Assembly (NCBI RefSeq): GCF_035582795.1
Contig: NC_134367.1
Location: forward strand, 41,877,062-41,941,061
Direction: 5' to 3'
Length of the DNA stretch: 64,000 nucleotides
Source of the DNA: Mycteria americana
Lineage: Eukaryota > Chordata > Aves > Ciconiiformes > Ciconiidae
Shown here: positions 36,440 to 49,300 of the stretch, in pieces
Numbering within the stretch: position 1 is the first letter of the stretch
Layout of the letters: each line of letters opens with the position of its first letter
Position numbers and translations under genes: made by a program
The notes under the pieces: generated by a model
Told to the model about the DNA's origin: nothing
The model's database searches: none
What the model saw: only the letters and a program-made list of their open reading frames with translations

Positions 36440-37320
36440 GGGAAGGCCGCCCAGGCGCGTAGCGCAGGCTACCAGAGCTCCCGGGGCGGACGCCCGCGGA
36501 ACCCCTGCTGGCGGCACCGGCGGGGCGGGGGACGCCCCCTGGGCGCGCCGGGACGGGTAGTTCTGGCCGGGCGCCGCCTGCAGGCCGCGCCGGGGCGGCG
36601 AACTACTCTTCCCAGCGTGCCCCGCGGCGCCGCGGAGGCGATAAAAGGGGGCGGGGCGGCGGCGCGGGGCTCACAGGCACCGGTGGGCAGGTGCGGGTGG
36701 GCGCCGCCGGAGGGCCGGTGCAGGGCCGGTGCAGCGGCGGGTGCTTCTCGGCCCGCCCCGCTGCTGCCTCATGAGGCCGCAGGACCCGGCGCAGGGCGGC
36801 CCCGCCGCCGTGGCCGGCGCCGCGCTGCCGGCGCTGGAGACGCTGAAGCAGCGGGCGTGCGAGAGCGTGGAGCTGAACGCGGCGCGGCTGGGCGCGCTGA
36901 GCCGCGACATCTGGAGCCGGCCCGAGCTGGCCTACGAGGAGCGCCAGGCGCACGACACCATGACCCGCTTCTTCTCCAGCGGGGAGCTGTCGGGCGCCGC
37001 CTGGGCCGTGCAGCCGCGCTACAAGCTGGGCACGGCCTTCCGCGCCGAGTGGGGCACGGCCGCCCCGCAGGGCCCGCGCCCGCTCCGCGTCGCCTTCCTC
37101 TGCGAGTACGACGCTTTGCCCGGCATCGGCCACGCCTGCGGGCACAACCTCATCGCCGAGGTGGGAGCCGCCGCCGCGCTGGGGCTGAAGGCCGCCCTGG
37201 AGAGCCTGCCGCAGCCGGCGCCCGTCGCCGTCCAGGTGAGGGCCCGCCCGAGGGCGGAGGCCGTGGCCCCGGCCCCTGTGGACCGGTCGGCCCCTGAGTC
37301 TCTGCCTTTGTGCTGCAGGT
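36440..37320. other. PM20D2 CpG island
   Basis: Dense CpG sequence from about 36.44 kb through coding exon 1 and intron 1 of PM20D2. It marks the promoter and accounts for the long overlapping open frames on both strands. Confidence 0.85.
36601..36650 (+). promoter_or_regulatory. PM20D2 core promoter: ZNF143-like site and TATA-like box
   Basis: AACTACTCTTCCCAGCGTGC at 36601-36620 closely resembles the ZNF143/Staf motif (ACTACAATTCCCAGCATGC). ATAAAAGG at 36641-36648 is a TATA-like box, 120 bp before the ATG. A GTAGTTCTGG half-match in inverse orientation lies at about 36557. Motif matches only; initiation would be expected about 25-30 bp after the TATA-like box. Confidence 0.55.
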
Positions 37321-40300
37321 CACGGTGCTGGGGACGCCAGCGGAAGAACAAGGAGGAGGCAAAATAGACCTGATAAACGCTGGAGCGTTTGACGGCCTGG
37401 ATGTGGTTTTTATGGCACACCCCTCGCAAGAAAACGCAGCTTACCTGCCCGATGTGGCCGAGCACGAGTGAGTGAGCAGGTTCCGGTGGAAAGGGTTGGT
37501 TCGTTGTTAGCTTCTTCTCCCCTCCCCGAGTAGGGGAGTTGCTTTGGAAGGGACTGAACTTGGGGCCGGGGACATTGCAGGTGCCCTTCAGACCAAGTAT
37601 TTGCAGCCGGCTAAGGAGCCAGGTCACTGTTCTGGACACTGAGCCGTTCCTCCAAAGTGCGGTGTTCAGCCTAGTGTTAGAGATCCCTGACTGCTCTGAG
37701 ATAATCTTGCATGTGTCCTCAAAATCCATTCTTCTCATGTTTCTAGGCATTTCTTTTTATACATGGCTGTGATTATCTTATATATTTAAAAAGTTTCATT
37801 TAAAAAACACCTGTTCTTTAAATTTTAGAACATGCAACTGGAGGGAGTCTCATTCATTGTTTTCCTGGGCACCAGCTCATGTAGTCCTCTCTAAGCATTT
37901 TATTTTAATCAGTTTTGAAAGTGTTGCAGGTTTTCTTTCCCACTTTTGAAAGCTAGCCAGCTGAGCCTGACTGCTGTTTGGATCCCTGTTAACTTCCAGC
38001 CTAAATTTAATCATGGCCATTTTATATCTATTAACTCACACATCAACTTTTTTTATTCAAAGTAGTTATTGGCTTTCCTTCATGTTTACCCCCAATATAT
38101 ATCTATAGACAGCAGTCATACCCTCACTCAGCTTTTTTTTTTGCCAGCTAGCCATATAACTCTTCAGAAATTATGCCTTGTCTTCTTTTGATTAGCCTTA
38201 CTGTTCAGTGTCAGCACTTGTTCGTTTGTACTTGGAGTGACTTGACTTGCCTTGAAGTGCTCCTTGCTGGATGTGCATAACCAGAATTGTACACAGTACA
38301 TCAGGTGGAATTTCTTTAGACCTTACTCAGCTGATGCTGGGACCATAGTGTCTCCTGATGATTTTGGAGACAGCTGGCATGTTTGGGGCTGCTTCTCCAG
38401 TCATTTTCAAGCAATCAGCTCTTAAACAAATGTTTAGTCTGTAAGTACGTGATCTTTTAAAATATTTTTGATTCTTTGATTCAAAATCTTTCTGTTCTTT
38501 CTCCACCAGTCTTTGATGCCATGCTGTTCTTTCTTTGGTATTATAAATCTCTTCTGTTTTCATAGTGTCCCACCAGTAGTCTATCAGCAGGTTTTGTTAT
38601 TAAAATTTGTGCCACGGTTACTAATGAGTCCTGATGCCAAGGTCTTATCTTGTAGAGACTCCACTAGTAACCTCCCTCTATGCAACAACTTTTTCTAAGT
38701 ATTACTTTTGGCTGTCTGACTAAATTCTGTAATATTTAAATAACTGGTTTTCCAGCCATTTCTGACTTGATGTACTGAGAGCTGTTTTCATCTTGGTTGT
38801 GCTACCTTCCAGCTCCTATGTGCTTGATTTTATTGGCTATTTTGCTTTTGCCAGTGCTGTTCTGGTGGATAATTTGCTTCTGTTACTGCTAAGTTTTATA
38901 GCAAAACAGACAAGGTTAGCAACACCTAGTCTTCCCTACCTAGCTAGCTCTCTGCTATATTCCATCATTGTATTTCTAAAGAGTCTTAACTGGTTATTGT
39001 AATCTCCTTCAAGACTTAGCTTGGCTTATGGTTGCTGTACCTTAAGACTATAATCTTCAAGATGCAGTTTTTTATGAATAGTTTTGTCTTTCTGTTCATT
39101 TCAACTCTCGCAATAGCCTTTTGAGCTTGATACTTCTAAGATTTGGAAGTCTCCCTTTAGAGGTGTTGGTCTGCCATAGGATGCGAGTCCTAGATAGCCT
39201 TTAAACCTTGAATATGGAGGAGGCATGGAATTGAAGCGCTGAGTAAAACAGCTTAATTCCTCCAAAAGCTTGAAATACTCAGCTTATGTCATGATTTATT
39301 TAATTATGAGGTTCCAAAGGTACAAAGGCCGTTTTGATGACTTGTAATTGATCTTTTGGTTGTTTCCAAGGAATTTAAGGACTGGTGAAATTGCTAGTAT
39401 TACTACATGTGCAAACTCCGAAGCTGGCTTGTGCCTGAAGTAAAATTAACATACTGGGATAACTCTGGTGAATACCTGCCAAAATTTGCTGATTCTTACT
39501 AATTTATCCTTCACCTAATCAGCCTATTTATTGTTGGTCAAACAGGATCCACATTCTTCTGCTAATACCTTTAAACTGGCTTAAGGTTTTGTTATTCACC
39601 AAAATCTGGTTATTTTTCTGAGAGTATGTGACATTTGTGTAGCAACAGAAGTACAAGAAAAGGAATGCTGAAATAACATTTTTTTAAGAAGCCTATGTTT
39701 CTTGGGGGGGGGGGGGGAGGGGAGATTGCAACATGACTTTCCGCTTTACTTTGGCTTCTCTCCATTTTTTGGAGAATATGTAGGGGTCTGTCCTGCCTTC
39801 TTTGTGAGTTGATTTGAGGGGTTGCAGTCTAATACTTGTGTTGTGGTTTAGCCCCAGCCAGCAGCTAAGCACCATGCAGCTGCTTGCTCACTCCCCCCCC
39901 CAGTGGGATGGGGGAGAGAATCGGAAGAGCAAAAGTAAGAAAACTCGAGGGTTGAGATAAAAACAGTTTAATAGGTAAAGCAAAAGCCACGCAAGCAAAG
40001 CAAAGCAAGGAATTCCTTCACTACTTCCCATGGGCAGGCAGGTGTTCAGCCATCTCCAAGAAAGCAGGGCTCCATCATGCGTAATGGTTACTTGGGAAGA
40101 CAAAGGCCGTCACTCCAAATGTCCCCCCTTCCTTCTTCTTCCCCAGCTTTATATGCTGAGCATGACGTCATGTGGTATGGAATAGCCCTTTGGTCAGTTT
40201 GGATCAACTATCCTGGCTGTGTCCCCTCCCAGCTTCTTCTGCACCTGGCAGAGCATGGGAAGCTGAAAAGTCCTTGACTAGTGCAGCAACAACTAAAACA

Positions 40301-43300
40301 TCTCTGTATTATCAACACTGTTTTCAGCACAAATCCAAAACATAGCCCCATACCAGCCACTATAAAGAAAATTAACTCTATCTCAGCTGAAACCAGGACA
40401 ACTTGGGATGTTAATGGGTAAGTTTTGTTATCTTGATTTGATAATGATAATAAATTTTAAATAAAACTCATACTTTACAGAATGGCATGTATGGTTGTCT
40501 TGGAGGATGAGGGAGGATGGAAAAGGGCATACTTAATTTGGATTGCAGGCAGTAGCAGGAGACATTTTCTGCTGCAACAGTACACTCCATTGTGTCCCCT
40601 CTTTGCTATCCAGTATTTAAGTTCTGGTATTAACTTAGAGCTGTGGCGTGGTTCAGAGTATGAGGGGTCAGCTCAGGATAAGTGGTTAAGTTGGCATCTG
40701 TGCAAGACAGAGGGACAAGGAAGTTAGGCTGGTCATAGCTGGGTAAGAGACAGGTTGTGTGTCTTGGGGGGAACACTTCGAGCTTGAGGATGGTTTTTTA
40801 TGTAAAGGACTGGGTATTGAGTATGAACAGGTTTAGTTAAAATCTCTAGTATTGGTAAAAAACTAATACTTGTGTATTTGATAAGTAGTAATACCTTATG
40901 TAGTTGTCATTAGTTAATATTTGCCTCGCATGTAAAGCATTTTCATGTAATTTGAAATACTAAATTATTTTGTAAGGCTAATATAAATGGTCCTCATAAG
41001 ATGAAGCCAAGCATGAATTCTTACTGGATGTGTTTAGGTGCTGCAGTATTTTGACTTCTATGAAGCTGGAGGATAACCTTTGCACGAGATTTCTTCCTTG
41101 TTGCAAGGCTTTCTACCAGCATTTTTGAGGTGTGCAGGGAAAGAACATCCTTGCTGTAGCATGGTAATGTATATTTTATACTAGGCTATGCCTTTACTGC
41201 ACTTTTAAAACTTGACTTTTCCTATTTAGACATGGCTTCTATGTGATCTTAGTAATGTGCTTTTGCTGTCTTAAATATCATACACATTTTACTGAAGTTT
41301 GACAAGAATTAGGACAATCAACTTCTAATTTTGAATCAGAGAAAAGGGTTTGTTATCTTCTGAGAAGAATGTTGGTAACTTAAGTTTCAGAACAGTCAGG
41401 AGGTGTTGGAGACATTTAATTAGTATGTGAAGCCTGTACTTCCCAGGAAAAGGCTGTATAGCGGTATGTTACTGGTAGCTCTTTTGCCTGATTGGCTCTT
41501 GATATTGTTCCATTTCATTGGTTTTCTAGAAATCTTTCAGCATCTTCCTGCACTCAAAGATAGTTCAACTTTGCAACAGTGTAGTGCCAGGTAAATGGTT
41601 TGATGTTCTGCTGCACAAAACTTATAACAAATATTTGTATGAACAAAAGGAACTTTCTGTTTTAGAGGTTTTTTTCAATGAATGAAAAACAAATAAGCAA
41701 TGCCTTTTATTTCCTAGTGTGACTGTGAAATACTATGGAAAAGCTTCTCATGCTGCTGCTTATCCTTGGGAAGGAGTTAATGCATTAGATGCTGCTGTTC
41801 TTGCATACAACAATCTGTCTGTTTTAAGACAGCAAATGAAACCGACCTGGAGAGTTCATGGTGAGATCTTCATTAAATCTAATGTCCAGCAAGTAAGAGT
41901 TTAGGCTGTTGAAATACTAACTTACAAAATCCCACAATTTAAACTGCATTATTGCACTAAATTAGTATAGTCACTTCAAATATTACAAAATAGCACTATT
42001 TCATTTAAATAGTTTGTCTGTAATCTTTAAAATCATGTCAGCGTCCAGAACTAACTTCTGAAAATAGGCTTATGGATCAGATTCAAAAGAGGACACCAGT
42101 ACCTAGTTAGAGGCTAGACAAACTTTAAGTCTTTGCACTTGAAGCTGCAGTTCAGAAAGAAAAAAAAAGGCACTAAGTTTATTTTGGTACATGGCCTTGA
42201 ATTCCTTAAAGTTAATGTACATGTTTTTGCAAAGGTGTAACATTAAATGCTTCTGAAAAATGAAGTATTACTTCATGATTTTTGTAGTAGACATTTCATT
42301 AATTAGATGGCATTTATATTGACATTTATGGAAAGGCATAGTCATCTAAAGTGACTGAAGTTTATTTGCTGAAGTACAAAAAACAAGTGATGGCAGAATC
42401 CTATAGTTCTGGTTAGTAGCCCAATGAACTAGATGTGCACTGGATTCTAATATTTAATATCTAAGTAGACCTTGAAGTAGAAAGGTCATTTTGCAATAAG
42501 ACATGTTAACCATTAAGCTTGACTCATACTCCTTCAACATCATGTATTTCTTTTTGTACAGTGAGAAAGTTTCAGAAGTGGAGATGGAGGCTGCCCTTTA
42601 GCTATAAACCCAGGTTTCCCTTATTACACCCAACATAACTTTTTCCAATTTGAAATTAAGAAAGTCTGCCATTTCTACAGGATTTAGGAATGTAGAACTG
42701 TTTACTTGGAAAACTTGTTATGAGCTTAAAACACTTGCAGAAGTTCTGAGCTAATGATCATTATATGTCTTGGCTGCTTGAGCTGTATAATATATGTGTG
42801 TATTTCTCTCCAGGATATCTGGCTGGAGTCTGGAAGCCCTAACCCTTTTGACTGTAGATGAAGATGTTTGCAGTTCTGCTGTGCAGCATACCCAAATGAA
42901 TTTCAGACAGCGGGCATAGCCTTAGCTCTCTATCCTATTGCCCTATAGGAAACAGGACACTTATGAGTTTTGGTGTCTGAAACTCATGTGTTGCAGGTTT
43001 AAGATTGGAGGTGCCTAAGTCTTCTATTGGATCTAAACCTAAAACCCTAAATACTGCTTTCTTCGTAGTTTCTAAAGGCTACATAGATAATGTGGGCAAA
43101 AAACTAAGTATCTAAACAAGCCTCCTAGAGAGAACACTTCCCAAAGCACAGCAAAACTTAAATTACTGTGTTGATACAACTGTTGTCATAAACCTGGTTT
43201 TCAAACTGGAAATATTTAAAATACCTTTGGGAAAGTATAAGCAGCCAGAATGAGATTTAATTTTAGGAATGCTTTCTTTACAACAGTATGTTGGAAGTCT

Positions 43301-46300
43301 TGTGTTGCAGGCTTGCAGTTACAGCCGTGGCTGACTTAAGTGATCCTAAAAAATCTTAGTGTTAACACACTAAGAACTGAAATAGCTTCCATTACTCAAA
43401 GTCTAGAATTTCTAAGCAATGTTTTATGTACTTGAACAATGTTGGCCTGAGTTTGTCTAATATTTCATAAGTTTCTTTCCTCCCTGCTTATGAGTGGAGT
43501 TAAATGTTGCCCCCTTGAAAAATAGAAATGTAGATTTGTTCTGTTCAAGAAGTTGTATTAAATGGGCTGAAAAAAAAAAGTCCATCTAGAAGCAGGGCAA
43601 ACTAGGTGCTATTAGTAGTGTGCTGACAGCCTACTTTGAAGCTAGATCTGCTGTCCAGTCCATATTACAGTTGCTTTGAAATGTAAGTGTAGACGTGGTC
43701 TTAGACTCTATCCAGTTCCATTTACAAATGTGTTGGAAGACAAATGAAAGCTCATTAAGCTACTTGTTTTGAGCAAACATGTTATGATGTGTCATGCAAA
43801 TTTGCATGATTACTTGCTGATTTGTTGGTTCCTTTTCTGTGATGTCTGTACCTTTTGTTATGGCCTAGTACTGATAGTGGTTTAGTTCAGCACTCTGTTT
43901 ACTTTGATTGTATTCAAGACTGGAAAGGTTTTACTTGAGGGTGGAGTTTATAGTCTTAAGTTTTCTGCACCAAAGGTAAAGATTTGTTGCCTATTTGCAT
44001 CCTGGTAGTGCTGTCTTTTCAGGCTTCAGTGACACTTCAGTAACTTTGTGCAGTATTTCCATTTAAGGTAGATAGTTTCTCAGGTTTTACAGAAAACAAA
44101 TCTTATTCCACATATATAAATTGAGGATAGGAGGCAAGGGAAACAAGCAGCCTGTTGAAAGCAACGAGCTGTTAATGCATTGAAATCTAATGTAGAATTG
44201 AAGTCTACAATGTGTTTTTGTTGAAATGTCTAAATATTATGGTCTTTTATGGTAATGCCTCTGATGCTGTAATTGAAAACTATGTAGTTGTCACACTTTT
44301 CCTTGAGGGAACACTTTCAACTCAAACTTCACTCTTGACTAAAACTGTACATATAATATACACCCCAATATTTCTGAAGAATTAGTATGAGGAATCTAAT
44401 GAACTTTCTGTGTACTGCAACACATGTTACTCCAGTATTGCTGAGAAATGCAACTTACTCAATTTCTCTCCAAGCTGGCAAAATAACTTGGAAACATTTT
44501 AGTTGAGGAAACCTTTAAAAGTTGGAATCCAAGGTAGCCTTTATACCAAAATCTTTTCTTTTTCAATGTGAGCCAGATTGCTTTATGACTTTGATGCATT
44601 GAATTTCAGGGGATTAATTACAAATGCTAGTTTGGCTTGTCTTGAGGTTTATAGCAGATAACCAAAGAATGCAATGAAATTGTGCTGAAAAACATCTACA
44701 CATTCCACTTAATCTGATGTGATGAAGAAACTTTGTCCACATACTGTATTTTTGACACTCTTTATATATTTCATGTTCAGTTTATGTTTTTTTGTTTATA
44801 TATTTAGTTCTTGAGCAAGGAGTTTCATGACAGGGCTGAAGATCAAGCATTTGTATTTAATACTGGTAACATGACTTTTCCCTTTCTGCAGGTGTAATAA
44901 AAAATGGTGGTGTGAAACCTAACATCATTCCTTCTTACACTGAACTAGAGTTTTACTTGCGTGCCCCTTCAATGAAAGATCTTTCTCTTCTGACAGAGAA
45001 GGTTGAGAACTGCTTCAAATCTGCCGCACTGGCCACAGGATGCAAAGTAAGACTGTATTCATAGTCATGTGTTTCTATTATGCTGGAGATAAGGTAGGCC
45101 AGAATAGGAAATCGAGGCTTACAGCATTTGTCTGCATGATGTTTAGCTGAAAAAAAAATGTCAGTGATACTATTTGCTATTCTGTTGCTTTGTGTCCTGA
45201 GGGAAAGCTTTGTTTTATAAATAGAATGCCACAGAATCATAGAATAATCTAGGTTGGGAGAGACCTCCAGAGGTCATCTAGTCTAACCCTCTGTTCAGAG
45301 CAGGACCAGTTAGAGCAGATTGCTCAGTGCCATGTGGAATTCTGAGTATCTCGAAGGCTGAAATTCTACAGCCTCTCTCAATAGTGCTCTACCCACCTCA
45401 TGGTGAACAAGGGTTTTCCTGCTGTTTATACGGTCATGACTGAGCACTGGAACAGGTTGCCTGGAGAGATTATGGTGTTTCCATCCTTGGGGATACTCAA
45501 AAGCTGCGTTGATTGCTCTTGGGCAACAAGCTCTAGGTGACCCTGCTTGAGCAGGGGAGTTGGAGAAGATGATCTCCAGAGCTGCTTTCCAACTTCAGCC
45601 AACTTCTGTGATTGTCGTATCTAATAGGAATTTCCTTTGTTGCCTCTCATCATATCACTGGGCATCTCTGAGAAGTCTGGTTCTGTCTTCTCTCTACCCT
45701 CCTTATCTGGTAGCTGTAGACAGCTTAACCTTCTTTTCTGAAGGCTCGACAAAGCAAGTTCTTTCAGCCTTACCTTGTATGTGATGTTCTCCAGTACCCT
45801 AATCGTCTTGGTGGCCTTCCGCTGGACTTGCCCCAGTCTTGAGTTCAGGAGCACAAAACTGAACACAATATGCCAGATATGGTCTCACAGGAGCTGTCTG
45901 CATCAGTAATAAAGATATTAAAACAGTAAGGCACCCGTATTGATTGCAGGTGGATTCTACAAGTAAGGGGCAGCAATTTGGATTTTTGTGCCACTGATCA
46001 TAATCCTTTGAGCCTGAATGTCTTCTATGTCCACTGAGCCAGACCTGTCATCATGAAAAGTTAAGCTTGGTCATGCACCATCTGCTCTTCTGTGAATCTA
46101 TGCTGGATAGTCACAATTGCCTTGATTCATGTGCCTGGACATGGGTCTTAGGAGGATTTACTTGCTCTATAATCCCCCAGGAGCTTGAGGATAGGATGGT
46201 CTGACCAGTCTGTAATTTCCAAGATCCTCCTCCTGGCCCTTCAAGATGTATGTGACCTTTAGCTCTTCAGTGAGCTGGAGCATCCCTTTATTTCCTTTAC

Positions 46301-49300
46301 CCCATTAAACAGCAGGCTCATGTAGCGACCAAATGTGAAAAACTGAGTGATTTTTCAGTTAGCATTCTTCTCATTTTTTTGCTTTTAGTAAGTGGAAGTC
46401 TCTCTCCTGTAGCTGCTTCCAGCACTATGATTGCCTTGCAATGTATTGCTAAGATAGGCAGTTCTACCTGCTCTGTAGTTACAGGTTGATGGCTAATACA
46501 GCTGTGAAAAGAAGGTCTGTGCTCATCAGAACAAAAAGGTATAGTGTATATGAATGTGAGATAGTGAGTTTTAAGGTCTGTTTGAGCCATTAGATGCTGT
46601 TTTCCTAGTATGGCCCCTCCACTCTAACTAGAAAAGGATTTCAGAAAGTGTACTTTATGCAGAATGAAAGTTAAGATCTCTTTTGAAACTTGACATTGAT
46701 ATGTTTTTTACATTTGTTTTCAGACTTCTTGCCTGTGTGAAGTCATTTCATGAATGGGGCTGTAGTTACTGGAAGTGTTCTAAACAAAAATAGTAAAATA
46801 GAATTTGGTGAAAGACTGAATTGATTTCTATGTAGTTTAATAGTACCTGCAGTGGAAATTGTTAGAAGCAGTTACAGGAAATGTTTGCTTACTGGTTTTG
46901 GAGATGCTTTCTGTGAAATCCATGCTTCTGGAATTTGGCTGCCTAGTGGAAACTTGACAGAACACCAGCTGTGTTTTGATCAAGGCTAATATTTGGCAGG
47001 ATGTTACATTTTTGAAAGAAACTTAGCACTTATGTCTGTTTTGACATGGGCTTGAAATATGGATATGTATTTATCTTTTCCAGGCTTTAAATTGTTTACA
47101 TTAAACTGGCTTAGGTTGGTGAAAAATTTCTAATCATTTGGAGGTTTTTTGTTTAGGTGGAAATAAATGGTGGTAGAAATGATTACTACAATGTGCTTCC
47201 AAATAAGAGCCTGCAGAAAGTTTACAAGGAGAATGGAAAGAAGCTTGGAATGGAGTTTATATCAGAAGACTGCATCTTGAATGGTTTGTCAGGTAACTCA
47301 ATCTGGGGTTTTTTGTTATGACTTAAGCTTAGATCAGCTCTTAGGTGTATAAAATAATGGGATAGAGGTAGGTTAAACATAGTTTGGTCAGAAGAAAAAA
47401 GCCAAATTAGAAAATGGAAGCTCTGTAAAAGGATCGTATCTCTGGCCTGTGTTTCTGTATTTGTTGTAGAAGCTGAGAAATTTTCCCACAGGTATGGAAA
47501 GCAGTAATCATTTTCTGATAATATTTCTGAAAATATTTCAAGTAAGAAGCGCTTTGGTTGGGGGAAGGGATGGAAGGATGGAAAGATAAGAACTGTCTTA
47601 CTGACAACATGAGGATGTGGAATGAATTGTGGCTCATTCTGTTGCTTTGAATTACAGAATCCTGGTTTATGCTATGAATGAAGATGAGATTTAGTTTTAA
47701 GGAACCTTGTTTAACAATATTTTCCAAGCTTACATATAAACAAATGTACTAGCATCTAATATTTTAGAGGGAGTTTTTGAAGAGATTAAGTGGAAGTTTA
47801 AGCATCTCAGTAACCCTAATTTAAACCTCTTTCCATTAACAGGTAATTCTGTGCCCCTAATTTTAGTTCACAAGTTCAACAGATTAGTTTTCTGAAGGGA
47901 GCCATTCAAGTAGGTGTTCACTTCTGGGTCTTGACTATGTCTCAAACTATTTCACTTGGTCTCTCAGAGGTACAGTAATAGGAGTGTGAATTCTTGAATG
48001 CTGAGGTGGGCTTCTCATTACCCTTAACAGGTTTTTGTTCCAGAATCTTCCTACAAGAGCTCTGTTCAAGTCTTATAACTGCTGCTGATACTTTATAGCC
48101 TTCACTACTGATCCTAACTGTATATATAAATGTTTTTACTCCACTCATGTTACAGGTTTTTCTCTTTGGTTAGAAGGAAAAGATTGTTTTCAGTTAGTTT
48201 GATTGTAGTACTAATCTTCTCTATATTAAATGCAGCCTATCTTTGGATAGTTGAGATCTTGGTGTTTGGGGATAGAGTTCTCAAAACTTTTATTTGTGTG
48301 TGGGAGACAGCATATCTAATGGTATTCTGGTTGGTTTTCTCTTCTTTCCAACTTCTCTTCCAAATTAAGGCAACACTAGCATCTTTTCTCCAATTGGTTC
48401 ATTGTCTTGGGTTTAAAAACAAATTATAACTAAGGGCAGATTTCTTTTTTTCTTTATTCAGTGTGGTACAAGTGAGACTTACTGTTTTGCTCATTTAGCC
48501 TAAGAAAGGTGCTGAGGAACCTTATTTAGCATGTTTACTGTTGTGAAACTTTCTGGACCTTGGCGTTGCTTCCCTCAAACCATTGTATTAAGGGTGAAGA
48601 TCATGAATACTGGTGATGGTGGTGGTTCAGAGGACTTTGAATGAACTTAGTACAGACACCTAATTGTAATAGTGCTTTCCTATGTAAGTTACGTGATATG
48701 CTAAATGTTAAACATTAACTTGCTTAAACTGAAACTCTCCATATGTCTGTCCCATCCTTAAATTGCTTGTTGAATGTCACAATGTGCTTGAGCAATTACG
48801 TTTTTATTGCACGCTGCAGTAGGCCTTACTGAATTTTCTTTCTACAGCTGCTTCTCTGAATTTTTGCAGTGGGGATTCACGAGTGATAACAAAGCACAGT
48901 CTCCAGAGACATAGGAGTGGAATTTTGTATGCTACCCTTTTTGGGAGGGGTTGAGTGTTTTGTCTCATCTTTTTCAAGACCTCTATTTCTGTTTAGTTTT
49001 CATATGGTTCTCAATGTTTTCTTTTAGGATATCAGTTTCTTCTGTTGAAAGGGAAGGAAGATAGCTCAGTTGCTTCTCCATGTCTGTGCAGCAGAAAAGT
49101 CGTTAACAGATGAGCATACTCGCTGCCACCTCTACATGGGTATTAGTATCGGTCTGCTTACAGGTATCGCTCTAGGCAGCTAAGCATTATGAAGAATTCC
49201 TTTAGTCCATCAAATCACACTACCTTGTATGTGCCTTGTGCACGCTCCACTATTTGGCACACAGCCAGGATGATGTGAAATAATGTGAATCTGAGTTAGC

